From contig JAIOHU010000114.1 of NCBI GenBank assembly GCA_019912845.1, forward strand, positions 1-41,675: a stretch of 41,675 bases of DNA. Direction: 5' to 3'. Position 1 is the first letter of the stretch. Every line of letters begins with the position of its first letter. This DNA is from a bacterium (GTDB taxonomy: Bacteria; Electryoneota; Electryoneia; Electryoneales; Electryoneaceae). Below, piece by piece: positions 16,960 to 25,367 of this stretch. The notes below the pieces were generated by a model, which saw only the letters and a program-made list of their open reading frames with translations, made no database searches and had not been told where the DNA came from. Both the position numbers and the translations under genes were made by a program.

Positions 16960-17868
16960 TTAGTTCCGGTCACGGATGAAAGTGCCTCTACGTAATTCAT
17001 CAAATGCCCGAGCCAGTTCCTCCTGTGTGTTCATTACGATCGGTCCACGCCATGCCACAGGTTCACGTAAGGGTCGTCCCGAAATCAGCAGGAAACGAAC
17101 TCCTTCTTCACCTGCCTGAACCTCAACCTCATCACCACGATCAAACAAAATAAGCGATCGATTTCCAGCAGTGACCATCGGGTCTACAACACCTTCCTCG
17201 TAACGTTCTGTGGGAACAGGTCTCGCATCGGATGCCCCACGAAATTTACCAGAGCCTGCGAAAATATAGGCGAAAGCGTTACTTTGCACCTCCACAGGCA
17301 GAATCTTCTTTTTCATCGGGGGAACTGAAACATCAATATAAGTCGGGTTGGCAGCGATGCCATCCACAAGTCCCTTCTGACCCCAGAAATCACCACAGAT
17401 AATACGTGCCGTTGAGCCATCATCCTCGGTCATCACAGGCACGTCTTTTGATTGGATTTCCTGGTATCGAGGCTCTATCATCTTTTTAGACGAAGGCAGG
17501 TTTGCCCAAAGCTGAAAACCATGCATCCTGCCCTGATTATCTCCCTTCGGCATTTCCTGGTGAATGATACCACTTCCCGCAGTCATCCACTGGACATCAC
17601 CAGCAGTAATTGCGCCACGGTTCCCCAAGCTATCGCCATGATCAACTGTTCCGGCAAGCACATAAGTAATGGTTTCTATGCCACGGTGCGGATGCCAGGG
17701 AAAACCAGCCAGGTAGTCTTCGGGTCGTTCATTCCTGAAATCATCCAGAAGCAGGAATGGATCTGTATCCGATGTATTTCCAAAACCAAAAGCACGCCTC
17801 AGATGAACACCTGCTCCTTCCATCGTCGGCTGTGCCTGGGTCAATTTTTTTACGGGACGAATTGACAT
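16960..17868 (-). CDS. Pirin family protein
   Basis: Bicupin protein of 302 residues. Pirins bind one metal (usually iron), and some have quercetinase activity; the role in this organism is unknown. The metal-binding set of the N-terminal cupin is intact: HPHRG gives His59 and His61, and GIIHQE gives His103 and Glu105. The second cupin (about 170-290) contains YIFAGSGKF and the pirin-typical REPVAWRGPIVMNT near the end. GAGG lies five bases before the ATG. A 23-bp dyad at 17895-17917, 27 bases upstream of the start, is a candidate operator. Single-gene transcript, divergent from the arsR-type gene. Confidence 0.92.
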   Translation of the reverse strand: MSIRPVKKLTQAQPTMEGAGVHLRRAFGFGNTSDTDPFLLLDDFRNERPEDYLAGFPWHPHRGIETITYVLAGTVDHGDSLGNRGAITAGDVQWMTAGSGIIHQEMPKGDNQGRMHGFQLWANLPSSKKMIEPRYQEIQSKDVPVMTEDDGSTARIICGDFWGQKGLVDGIAANPTYIDVSVPPMKKKILPVEVQSNAFAYIFAGSGKFRGASDARPVPTERYEEGVVDPMVTAGNRSLILFDRGDEVEVQAGEEGVRFLLISGRPLREPVAWRGPIVMNTQEELARAFDELRRGTFIRDRN

Positions 17869-18136
17869 TGTTACCTCTTCATTTAGAATTTAAGTCATTG
17901 TTAAACTGGAACAATGATTTTAATCCAGAAATCTATCTCGATTGATATTTCCTGTTTCCCTCTTAAATCGATATACTAAAATAATGTTTCAACGTTAAAC
18001 GATTTCAGCCTCCAAGGTAACGATTCTTATTGTACCATTCAACCTCCATATACAGGGAGGTGTTTACCTAATATGCTGTTATATAAACACTTAATCTAAT
18101 GTGTACTTGGAGGTAGAGAAATTCTTTGTCGTTGGC
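17869..18136. other. Intergenic region with three inverted repeats
   Basis: Between the divergent pirin and ArsR genes. It holds TCATTGTT/AACAATGA (17895-17902, 17910-17917), ACCTCC/GGAGGT (18042-18047, 18056-18061) and GTGTTTA/TAAACAC (18060-18066, 18084-18090). The last two are contiguous. No gene is seen. Confidence 0.5.
17895..17917. promoter_or_regulatory. Candidate operator upstream of the pirin gene
   Basis: Perfect 8-bp inverted repeat TCATTGTT-7 bp-AACAATGA, with 15 bp between half-site centres, placed 27 bases before the pirin start codon. The binding protein is unknown. Confidence 0.4.
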
Positions 18137-18165
18137 TTGACTTCAGTGACGGCTCGCCATATTTT
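18137..18165 (+). promoter_or_regulatory. Promoter of the arsR-type/SRPBCC operon
   Basis: TTGACT (18137-18142), a 17-bp spacer and TATTTT (18160-18165). The -10 lies inside the left arm of the dyad at 18159-18198, so a bound repressor would block it. Confidence 0.5.
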
Positions 18166-18198
18166 ACCGTCGGGTTAATTAACTATATGGTAAAATAT
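18159..18198. promoter_or_regulatory. Nested dyad, candidate ArsR autoregulatory operator
   Basis: An outer perfect inverted repeat ATATTTTACC (18159-18168) and GGTAAAATAT (18189-18198) encloses an inner palindrome GTTAATTAAC (18174-18183). Both share exactly the same centre (18178/18179). The dyad covers the presumed -10 and ends one base before the ATG at 18200, as expected for ArsR-family autorepression. Confidence 0.6.
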
Positions 18199-18199
18199 A

Positions 18200-18541
18200 A
18201 TGTCTTCTGATCAGCTTAGTTTGACTTTTTCCGCGTTAGCCGATCCGACACGTCGTGCCATCCTGGCGAGCCTTACTCAGGGAGAACGATCTGTAAAACA
18301 GTTGGCTGAACCTTTCAAGATGACGCTTCCAGCGATTACCAAACATCTGAAGGTTTTGGAGAGAGCGGGTTTGATCAGCCGTAGCAGAGAAGCGCAGTGG
18401 CGTCCCTGCCATCTGGAAACGAGACCGCTCAAAGATGTCGCTGATTGGGTCGCGGAGTATAGAAGGTTCTGGGAAGCAAGTTTTGACCGTCTGGATGATT
18501 ATCTGGAAAAACTACAGAATAAACAAGATTTGAATGAGTAG
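18200..18541 (+). CDS. ArsR-family transcriptional regulator
   Basis: DNA-binding winged-helix repressor of 113 residues. The typical opening FSALADPTRRAILASL (about 10-25) is followed by the recognition-helix region AEPFKMTLPAITKHLKVLERAGLI (about 37-60). The metal-binding CVC motif of ArsR/SmtB is absent, so it is not a classical metal sensor. It belongs to the subgroup that is commonly paired with an SRPBCC/AHSA1 gene, which here starts 18 bases downstream. The ATG almost touches the nested dyad, and there is no good Shine-Dalgarno, so translation may be weak or depend on a very short leader. Confidence 0.92.
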   Translation: MSSDQLSLTFSALADPTRRAILASLTQGERSVKQLAEPFKMTLPAITKHLKVLERAGLISRSREAQWRPCHLETRPLKDVADWVAEYRRFWEASFDRLDDYLEKLQNKQDLNE

Positions 18542-18559
18542 ACTTGAAAGGGAAAAATA

Positions 18560-19057
18560 ATGAGTGATGCAGCAAAACATGAAGAACAGTTTGTCTTTTC
18601 GAGGGTTTTTGATGCTCCCCGTGAGCTGGTGTTCAAGGTGTGGACAGAAGCGGAACATTTCAAGCACTGGTGGGGACCAAAAGATTGGGAAACACCTGTC
18701 TGTGATTTGGATTTCAGAGTCGGTGGTACATTGCGTTACTGCATGAAAAATTCTCAAGGACATGAATCCTGGGGGATTACCACATTCCAAGAGATTGTAC
18801 CTCCTGAAAAGCTGGTACTGGTTGATAGGTTTACAGATTCTGAAGGGAACGATGCTGATATTACAAAGTTCGGCATACCTGAGGGATGGCCGGATGAAAT
18901 GCTTATTACAGTTCTTTTCGAAGATGTTGACGGCAAAACCAGGCTGACTGTAACCTCCGGTGTCGCGCCCGAGCTGGCGAAGCAGGTTGGTGCCGACATA
19001 GGGTGGGAACAGTCCATGGACAAACTGGAAATGTATCTGGCAACTCAGATAGCATAG
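18560..19057 (+). CDS. SRPBCC/AHSA1 domain protein
   Basis: START-like hydrophobic-cavity protein of 165 residues related to the C-terminal domain of Hsp90 activator AHA1. Family signatures are FSRVFDAPRELVFKVWTEAEHFKHWWGP at the start (first helix and strand) and the end helix GWEQSMDKLEMYL. The ligand or partner is unknown. It is the second gene of a two-gene operon with the ArsR regulator, the standard arrangement for this pair. AGGGA lies seven bases before the ATG. Confidence 0.92.
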   Translation: MSDAAKHEEQFVFSRVFDAPRELVFKVWTEAEHFKHWWGPKDWETPVCDLDFRVGGTLRYCMKNSQGHESWGITTFQEIVPPEKLVLVDRFTDSEGNDADITKFGIPEGWPDEMLITVLFEDVDGKTRLTVTSGVAPELAKQVGADIGWEQSMDKLEMYLATQIA

Positions 19058-19109
19058 TCAAATGACACTTTTTAGCGAATAAGTCAAATCACATTCTTTG
19101 ACTGCTGGT

Positions 19110-19174
19110 ATTGGACTTGTCCAATGTTAAATAACTCTAGTAATGGACTTATTAAACCCTGGATAAATCCAGGG
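19110..19174. repeat. Paired hairpin element, family B (copy 1)
   Basis: Left hairpin ATTGGAC-TT-GTCCAAT (19110-19125) and right hairpin CCCTGGAT-AA-ATCCAGGG (19157-19174) are separated by 31 bases. The left member has a TT loop and TGG before it, the right has an AA loop and CCA after it, so the two are inverted copies of one unit. It lies between convergent genes after the SRPBCC gene. About 35 bases following the right hairpin resemble those following the single copy at 24358. Confidence 0.7.
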
Positions 19175-19206
19175 CCAATCTGTCATTCCAGGTGAATTGA
19201 TCTGCT

Positions 19207-19220
19207 AATAGCGAGGAACC
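19207..19220 (+). repeat. Family D repeat
   Basis: AATAGCGAGGAACC, identical in core to the elements of the gene-free tract at 13498-14138, including the following AC-rich stretch and TTGTT. Confidence 0.45.
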
Positions 19221-19313
19221 ACCTATTGTTCCGATGTAGGGATATTCAAGGGATGGGTGACATTGAGATAATCAAACTTTAGAATTGCTCAATGCCACCC
19301 AGGTTCTTTGAGC

Positions 19314-21632
19314 TTATTTCATGAATACGACTCGTTGTGTTGCCTGAAACCCGGCAGTAGATAATTTAAGCAGATAAATTCCACTGACGAGATTATCCAT
19401 TGAACTCAGATTGTCCAGGGTTATTCGATGATGACCTGCGTTAAGGGTAAAATATTCCTCAAATACAGTTTGACCCAAGATGTTGAAAAGTTTGATGGTG
19501 ATTTCGTCATTATCTGGAATTGAAACTGGAATCGTTAAGGTTGAATTGAATGGGTTGGGGTATCCCTTTCCGATTGTGATCTGTAGTGGGAGCGATTGTG
19601 TGGAACGATTCACCTTAATAGAAATTTCTGAGTATGCTCCCTCACCGAAACTATTAGACAATTTATTCTGAGGATCAGGAGCTGCCTGGTCGTATTGACC
19701 TATAATCTCTCCTGCTTCATTTCGTGCCAGAACTGTGATAGGATGACCGTTGGAAAAGCCCGGTAGTTCAAGATTCGGTTCGGCCTCCCAGGCAACTACT
19801 GGTACCAACGAACCACCTGGGTTAGTAGCTCTTCCAACCAGAATATCTCCATCATAAACTTCAATGGCTGCCACATTTTTGAATTCTACGTTTCCATGAA
19901 GGGTCACTAGGACCAGGTAGGGTTTACCAGTACGAATGATCGACTTATCCTGTAGATCCTGTTGTTGGAAGTTTTGATTTCCTTCAGCAAGTTTTCCCAT
20001 CAATTCACGTGTAAAAACAAAATCGATATCTGACTCCGGAAATACAAAATACCCTTCACCCGGCTGCATCTCACCAATGGTGTTCAACTCAATTGCAGGC
20101 ACCCAGAATCGACCGTCATCGGTTAATACTATAGACAATAGATCGACAATCTCATTCAATGCGATAGTAACTGGTACTGCGTCGAGGAAGGGATACCCCA
20201 TCCAATTCCATATACCCCCACTTACGCTAAATTCTCTCTCTGGGTCTGTGGGAACCCCTGTCAATGTTAGAGTTGACGTCTCATTGCAGAACACACGGTA
20301 TCCCTCTCCGAGAGAAATTCCGCGGATAGTATTGATATCATCTGGCTGGAAGATATCGCCATTGTCTTCATAAACGATTACGAGTCCGGGAATATCTCTG
20401 AATGCATCTTCAGCCCACAAATTTGTTGGGTATAATGAAAAAGAGATAAGTTCGAAATAGTTGCTTTGAAGGGAAATTGAAATTGGTGGAGCTAAATTAT
20501 TTGTCAGTAAGGAGATATCCCTAATTCCTTCATGAGTACCAGTGAGTGCAACGAGGTCAAAGTCACCATCACCATCAAAATCAGTTTCACACATGTCCAC
20601 CAAAAAATCAAAATCTTCGATCTGATCCCCTGAAATGAATGTGCCGTATCCGTTATTTTCATAAAAATTGATTGAACGGGTACTTTGATTCACTACGATA
20701 TCAGGATCACCATCAGTATCAAAATCTTTTACAACAATCACCCGGACTCTCCCGCCAGGCATTTGCATCTCTATTTCATGCTCAAGGAAACCATCATAGT
20801 TGCCAGTATACTCTCCCCAAAGTAAATTCCTATCTCCTGTTGCAACAATGTCGTCTACATTATCATTGTTCATATCAACCACTTCGATTTGTGATATACT
20901 TCCGTCAAAGTTTGGCATCAACTGGTTCAACTCAAATAGTTCAAATTCAAGGTTTCCGTCGTTTTCGAATAGATAAATCTCCCCATAATAATTACCTGTG
21001 ATAATATCAGGAATATTGTCATTATTGAAATCGCAAATTTCGACTGATTGATGGCATACAACTTCATTACTTACAAGATGGTAGGTAAAGTTTGGGGGTT
21101 CTTGCCCATCATTTTCAAGCCAAGCTACTCCGGAACTCGACGCAGCAGTAATGATATCATCATCTAAATCCCCATCCAGATCAAATATCTCGAAATCAGT
21201 TAAATATGAAAAATTTGTATAGAGTTCATGTCTGTTGAAAGCCTGCTCTCCGTTGTTCTCGTAGTAGAGCAAGGCATCCCGATGATCTTCAATTATCCAG
21301 TTGTCAACAAACACCAGGATATCTTGATTTCCATCATTATTCAAATCGTGACCGAGTATTTTATCCGATCTATACAGCAAGGTATCAATGTCATGAATCG
21401 TAAATTCTAATCCATTCTCATTTTCAATCCAAACAGGTACGTGGTCTTCGCTCGAAACAAGAAAATCATTGTCGCCATCATTATCCAGGTCGACAGTTGC
21501 AATTGAACTCCATTCTATAATGTCCTCAAACAAAACCGTTCTGGTAAATCTGTCCTCAGCAGATACAAATGGAGTGATGAAGCAAATCAGGAAAAAATTA
21601 GCGGTGAGGTAAATAGCGAATGGCTTCTTCAT
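19314..21632 (-). CDS. T9SS-exported FG-GAP/VCBS repeat protein
   Basis: Predicted secreted protein of 772 residues. The start at 21632 is preferred over 21659: GGGGGGA lies just upstream and the signal peptide (MKKPFAIYLTANFFLICFITPFVSA) begins there. Seven calcium-binding FG-GAP/VCBS-type repeats with DxDxDG-like loops (DLDNDGDND, DLNNDGNQD, DFDGDGDFD and others) span about residues 30-370 and probably form a seven-bladed propeller. These are followed by the tandem NWLG module (about 377-541; IWNWMGYP, INTIGEMQPGEGY), the VYDG module (IEVYDGDILVGRA, about 580-650) and a sorting domain beginning YPNPFNSTL. The C-terminal half is paralogous to the proteins at 8360, 12105 and 33096. Ligand unknown; single-gene transcript. 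Confidence 0.88.
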   Translation of the reverse strand: MKKPFAIYLTANFFLICFITPFVSAEDRFTRTVLFEDIIEWSSIATVDLDNDGDNDFLVSSEDHVPVWIENENGLEFTIHDIDTLLYRSDKILGHDLNNDGNQDILVFVDNWIIEDHRDALLYYENNGEQAFNRHELYTNFSYLTDFEIFDLDGDLDDDIITAASSSGVAWLENDGQEPPNFTYHLVSNEVVCHQSVEICDFNNDNIPDIITGNYYGEIYLFENDGNLEFELFELNQLMPNFDGSISQIEVVDMNNDNVDDIVATGDRNLLWGEYTGNYDGFLEHEIEMQMPGGRVRVIVVKDFDTDGDPDIVVNQSTRSINFYENNGYGTFISGDQIEDFDFLVDMCETDFDGDGDFDLVALTGTHEGIRDISLLTNNLAPPISISLQSNYFELISFSLYPTNLWAEDAFRDIPGLVIVYEDNGDIFQPDDINTIRGISLGEGYRVFCNETSTLTLTGVPTDPEREFSVSGGIWNWMGYPFLDAVPVTIALNEIVDLLSIVLTDDGRFWVPAIELNTIGEMQPGEGYFVFPESDIDFVFTRELMGKLAEGNQNFQQQDLQDKSIIRTGKPYLVLVTLHGNVEFKNVAAIEVYDGDILVGRATNPGGSLVPVVAWEAEPNLELPGFSNGHPITVLARNEAGEIIGQYDQAAPDPQNKLSNSFGEGAYSEISIKVNRSTQSLPLQITIGKGYPNPFNSTLTIPVSIPDNDEITIKLFNILGQTVFEEYFTLNAGHHRITLDNLSSMDNLVSGIYLLKLSTAGFQATQRVVFMK

Positions 21633-22171
21633 GGTTCCCCCCAAAAATAGTAAAAACACTTTAGTTCAATCTGTCAGAACAATGCTGAACTCGAATACTA
21701 CTGTATTAGGCAGGAGTAGTTTCCAAAAATCAAATATTCAAGCTACCCCTAACCCACGCATGTTTATTAATACTACATGCTTGAGTCAATGGAGTCAATA
21801 CTTGTTCGTCATATATTTAAATTAAACCAAATTGTATATTGCTATTTTCCTCTTGTCTATCTAATGGTGTACAAATTGATTCTATCAGGGTAGTACACGA
21901 TTTCAGGAGTATTGCACTCTGCTTTGCAGGAAGCTCTCAACGTTAGCTGTCTGGGAGGTTGTTTTTCTATCCACAAGGTGAGATGAATCATCAATTTGAA
22001 GGCGTTTTACAGGGGAGCCCATTGCTCGCTTTAGAGGGAGAGGGAGAACAACCATTCCCACCAATACTTTACAAACTTGCTGTATATTCAAGGATTGTTT
22101 CGTGCCGAAACTTTTTCATGAATTCCGGTTATTTTTGACTACTTGAATACAAGACTTGAGGACAACTAAAA
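21633..22171. other. Intergenic region with small hairpins
   Basis: Upstream of the FG-GAP gene and downstream of the desaturase gene (both minus). No supported gene. It contains a GTGTAC/GTACAC stem (21867-21872, 21893-21898) with a smaller TGAT-TCT-ATCA hairpin inside its loop, and on the plus strand GTTTCG-TGC-CGAAAC followed by five T (22097-22116), a small terminator-like hairpin with no plus-strand gene visible ahead of it. Confidence 0.4.
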
Positions 22172-23164
22172 TTAAGAGGATTGTCTGATTGCCTTAAAAC
22201 TCACCAGTTTATCCTTCTCCTCATCCCAGAGATTCATCTTCACAGTTTTGAAGCTCTTCAACAGGGTCATCGGTTCAACCTGTTGCAGGAAGGGTGTGTT
22301 ATCCAGACAGGGTTGAAGGTGATAATTTGGGATACGGGCATTCACATGATGCACATGATGTAAGCCGATATTACCCGTGATCCATTGCAGCACTTTCGGC
22401 AATTTATAGTATGAACTGCTATGCAGGGCGGCGGTCAGATAATCCCATTCCGCATGCGGATACCAGTGTGTCGGGTCAAACTGATGCTGTACATAAAAGA
22501 GCCAGATGCCGAGCGCCCCACTGAGATAGATCAGGGGAAGCTGAATCATCAGGTAGGCTTTCCAACCGAGGGTCAGAGAGATAGCAGCAAATATCGCCAG
22601 GATGCCGAGGTTGTTTATTACGACACTAATTTTCTCGCGATGAGACATCCCCTTTTGAAATATCCGATGAAAGATAAAAAATACCCAGATCGGTCCAATG
22701 GCAAATAGATTAAAAGGGTGACGCACCATACGATACAAAAATCTTCGCCATGGTGTAGCAGCCTTATATTCTTTGACAGTCATCGTCCAGATATCACCAG
22801 TCCCTCGTCGATCCAGATCAGCAACACTGGCGTGATGTGTAAGGTGTTCTTCAGCCCAGCCATCATAAGGTGTGAAGGTTAAAATACCCAGGAAATGACC
22901 AAGGATACGGTTTGCTTTTTGAGAAGCGAAAAAAGATTGATGACAACAATCGTGAAAAATGATAAAAAGACGTATTTGAAAAACTGTTGCGAACAAAGCG
23001 AGACTCAAAGTCACCCAATACGGGAATCCAAAACTGACCGAAAGGATCATTAATGCCCAAAGTGCCAGGTATGGGAGTAGACTATCTGCTAATTGGAAGA
23101 ATGCTTTTTTCAGGCTGGGAGTGGTGTAGTCGCGGATTTGCTGCTGTAACTCCAGAATATTCAT
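22172..23164 (-). CDS. Membrane fatty acid desaturase
   Basis: Di-iron integral-membrane desaturase of 330 residues that would introduce a double bond into membrane acyl chains, so controlling fluidity. The three histidine boxes are present and spaced as in the DesA/omega-6 type: HDCCH (71-75), HLTHH (107-111) and HHVHH (269-273). The additional QHQFD stretch at 226-230 also fits this group. Hydrophobic segments at about 30-70, 150-168, 180-200 and 205-225 form the membrane part. Regiospecificity and electron donor cannot be read. AAGG lies about 11 bases before the ATG. No partner ferredoxin or reductase gene is adjacent. Confidence 0.92.
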   Translation of the reverse strand: MNILELQQQIRDYTTPSLKKAFFQLADSLLPYLALWALMILSVSFGFPYWVTLSLALFATVFQIRLFIIFHDCCHQSFFASQKANRILGHFLGILTFTPYDGWAEEHLTHHASVADLDRRGTGDIWTMTVKEYKAATPWRRFLYRMVRHPFNLFAIGPIWVFFIFHRIFQKGMSHREKISVVINNLGILAIFAAISLTLGWKAYLMIQLPLIYLSGALGIWLFYVQHQFDPTHWYPHAEWDYLTAALHSSSYYKLPKVLQWITGNIGLHHVHHVNARIPNYHLQPCLDNTPFLQQVEPMTLLKSFKTVKMNLWDEEKDKLVSFKAIRQSS

Positions 23165-23377
23165 ATAAATACTGCCTTTGTTTGTTTCTCAGGGATTTAG
23201 AACTGAGTGTGAAATCCAATCAATAACACAAATTTCTGTCAAAGGCAGAATTCAGCAACCAGTACACTTAATTTACAGGTTAGCTCTCATTCATAGATTA
23301 TCCAAGAAAAATTCATCCGCTCCAGAACCTCACAAAACCAAAATATTTTCTTTCTCAGAAAGCATGAAGTGAGATCA

Positions 23378-23440
23378 ATGAGTGTCGTTGAAGATGTAAG
23401 GCGAATGCAGAGGAGAAGACGGCGTGAAGTTGTGAAATAA
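23378..23440 (+). CDS. Possible arginine-rich micropeptide (20 residues)
   Basis: Very small open frame, ATG to TAA, whose product carries a run of arginines and valine-rich ends. It ends two bases before the stop codon of the oppositely oriented sugar transferase gene. There is no clear Shine-Dalgarno or promoter. Recorded only as a candidate; chance is likelier. Confidence 0.12.
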   Translation: MSVVEDVRRMQRRRRREVVK

Positions 23441-23441
23441 A

Positions 23442-24122
23442 TCAATTGTCAGACAGCCGAATTTTTTTCTGGAGATTAGAAATAATCGGGCTGTGTTCAT
23501 CACTTCTGAGTTTGCCCACTGTAATCGCCTTAACCGTATGCCAGAGAATGCTGAAATCAGTCAAGAGGGATACTCGCTCAACGTATTGCATTGCCAGTTT
23601 CGCTTTTACGGGTACAACAAAATTGATGTAAGCGTTTTCACGGTCATTTACATCTGCCAGCAACTTCTCCTCGTCACGAAAGATAAATGTGGCGATATCG
23701 GTAATTCCCGGGCGAACTATAAAAATCTTGTCCCAGTCGGTAGGATAGCACTTAACATATTTCGGTACCTCAGGACGTGGCCCCACTAAACTCATATCAC
23801 CACAAAATACATTCCACAACTCCGGCAGTTCATCCAGTTTTGTGCGACGCAGGATATTGCCGAATGGATAGATACGTGGATCATGCAATGCAGTCACATG
23901 TGGTCCAAGTTTATCCGCATCCACCACCATTGTGCGAAATTTCAGCATTTCAAATGGTATTTTGTGAAGCCCAATTCGTTTCTGACGGAAGAATATCGGG
24001 CCTGGGGAGGTAACTTTAATAATAACACTGATCACCGCCATGGGTATCGCCAGGAAGAGCAGACCAACAGCGGATAAAACAAGATCGATAAGTCGTTTTA
24101 ATGCCATGTAAGAATGATTCAA
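23442..24122 (-). CDS. Bacterial sugar transferase (undecaprenyl-phosphate sugar phosphotransferase)
   Basis: Predicted inner-membrane enzyme that moves a hexose-1-phosphate from a UDP-sugar to the lipid carrier undecaprenyl phosphate, the first step of a capsule, exopolysaccharide or O-antigen unit. Residues 226 in total: one N-terminal hydrophobic segment (about 10-32), KFRTM (about 60-64), then LRRTKLDELPELWNVFCGDMSLVGPRPE (about 91-118), the family signature with the DE pair and the PRP motif. It is the short, single-helix PglC-like form lacking the extra N-terminal membrane domain of WbaP. No other glycosyltransferase is next to it. The sugar specificity is unknown. Confidence 0.92.
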   Translation of the reverse strand: MNHSYMALKRLIDLVLSAVGLLFLAIPMAVISVIIKVTSPGPIFFRQKRIGLHKIPFEMLKFRTMVVDADKLGPHVTALHDPRIYPFGNILRRTKLDELPELWNVFCGDMSLVGPRPEVPKYVKCYPTDWDKIFIVRPGITDIATFIFRDEEKLLADVNDRENAYINFVVPVKAKLAMQYVERVSLLTDFSILWHTVKAITVGKLRSDEHSPIISNLQKKIRLSDN

Positions 24123-24262
24123 ATCTCTTTTCCTGTATTGGTCTGCATTCTAATAAATCAGGTTTTCAGTATATCCCATTGTACTTGCCAGTGAATAGTA
24201 TATCCAAACCATTTGGTTTTATTACTAGTGCCAGTCAAAATACACTAGTCTCGTTGAAATAC

Positions 24263-24326
24263 CTCCTGGATGTTCTGCCTGCTGCAGGGTTCTGCGAATC
24301 CAGCTAAAAGCATGCTGGAATGACGC
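24263..24326 (+). repeat. Family A repeat, long form
   Basis: Begins CCTCCTGGATG, contains a CTGCCTGCTGCAGGG segment, and ends with CCAGC...GCTGGAATGACGC. The same long layout recurs at 36421-36483; the short copies lack the middle CTGCAGG segment. Confidence 0.7.
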
Positions 24327-24357
24327 AAGGAACGTTTCCATTGCTAGAGTTACTAGA

Positions 24358-24375
24358 CTTTGGACAAGTCCAAAG
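24358..24375 (-). repeat. Single hairpin, family B (copy 2)
   Basis: CTTTGGAC-AA-GTCCAAAG, preceded by ACTAGA and followed by CCAG, so it is a right-hand (AA-loop) unit without its left partner. Confidence 0.65.
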
Positions 24376-24633
24376 CCAGCTATCAATCCCTGTGAGTTGA
24401 TCCACTAGTATATTCCTAAAATACGGCTCTTATCCTCGTTAGGAAAGCCTGCATACCCCTCGAAGAATAGCTCAGCCAACGCTGAGTCATAATGAAACGA
24501 ACCGACATTAATCTGATACTCATAACAATTTGAACCTCTAGGATTTGACTCCGAGAAAATAAATTTTGTGTGAAAATGGCTTGAATTTAATTTTAAACAA
24601 TTGTACAGTTATGAACATTTGGACACACAGATT

Positions 24634-24664
24634 CTCTGGAGTCCGAGATGTGGAATCTCCAGAG
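24634..24664. promoter_or_regulatory. Inverted repeat upstream of the PadR operon promoter
   Basis: CTCTGGAG (24634-24641) and CTCCAGAG (24657-24664), perfect 8-bp arms with a 15-bp spacer, seven bases before the -35 box at 24671. It may bind a regulator, possibly PadR itself. Confidence 0.4.
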
Positions 24665-24670
24665 GGATGC

Positions 24671-24699
24671 TTGACCTTCATTATCCGACATCTTATACT
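24671..24699 (+). promoter_or_regulatory. Promoter of the PadR/ABC export operon
   Basis: TTGACC (24671-24676), a 17-bp spacer and TATACT (24694-24699), followed by GGAGGA (24720-24725) and the GTG start at 24735. Both boxes are close to sigma-70 consensus. Confidence 0.65.
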
Positions 24700-24734
24700 C
24701 GGCTCCGAATATTTGACTTGGAGGATAACCAGTA

Positions 24735-25367
24735 GTGAATCAAAGGAAGGTGTCCAATCCGCTTGGATTGGCGGTGATGGCAGTACTACAGGTGGAAGAG
24801 AGTCACCCTTACCAGATCGCATCCACGTTGCGAACCTGGCATAAAGAAAACAGCATCAAAATTAATTATGGCTCGCTGTACACCATCATCACATCGTTGG
24901 AGAAGGCTGGATTCATTGAGGCGAAGGATGTTGAACGTGATGGCGCACGTCCTGAGCGCACGATATATGGATTGACCGATTCAGGACAGCAGGAGCTGGT
25001 AGAATGGATGCAAGAGCTATTGTCGGTTTCGAACAAGGAGTATCCCCTTTTCGGTTCGGCACTATCACTTATCGCTATGATACCGCCTGATGAAGCGGCT
25101 GAACTGTTACGGAAACGCATCGAAAATATTGAAAACAGAATCAACCATACCGTTTTGTGTCTCTCCGATTGTGAAAAACAGGGGTTGGAGCGGCTATTCA
25201 CAATAGAAACTGAATATGAAGTTGCCTTACTTGAAGCTGAGAAAAGCTGGGTTGAAAAGTTGATTCCATTGATTGAAGAATCAGAAGAATTTACCAGTAC
25301 ATGGCGGAAACTGCACACAGGTGAATTGGATCGAGTGCCATTGCCTGATGAACAAGGAGAACATTAA
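24735..25367 (+). CDS. PadR-family transcriptional regulator
   Basis: Winged-helix repressor of 210 residues. The PadR N-terminal domain (about 5-85) shows LGLAVMAVLQVEESHPYQIAS and the wing-helix segment INYGSLYTIITSLEKAGFIEA, then RTIYGLTDSGQQEL. The C-terminal Vir-type helical dimerisation domain (about 95-200) is present. PadR proteins usually repress an adjacent efflux gene and release DNA on binding a small ligand, which suits its place as first gene of an export operon. GTG start, GGAGG nine bases upstream. Its stop is directly followed by the GTG of the next gene, so the two are translationally linked. Confidence 0.92.
   Translation: MNQRKVSNPLGLAVMAVLQVEESHPYQIASTLRTWHKENSIKINYGSLYTIITSLEKAGFIEAKDVERDGARPERTIYGLTDSGQQELVEWMQELLSVSNKEYPLFGSALSLIAMIPPDEAAELLRKRIENIENRINHTVLCLSDCEKQGLERLFTIETEYEVALLEAEKSWVEKLIPLIEESEEFTSTWRKLHTGELDRVPLPDEQGEH

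Larger units (their letters stand above)
24123..24670. other. Intergenic region with repeats and hairpins
   Basis: No gene seen. It holds a long family A repeat (24263-24326), a single family B hairpin (24358-24375), an inverted repeat TTCCTAA/TTAGGAA (24413-24419, 24439-24445), a hairpin CTCAGC-CAAC-GCTGAG (24471-24486) and the dyad at 24634-24664 just ahead of the PadR operon promoter. Confidence 0.5.

Noticed and set aside
21903-22091. 62-codon minus-strand frame in the intergenic gap
   Set aside because: No Shine-Dalgarno, no domain and unusual composition; probably chance.
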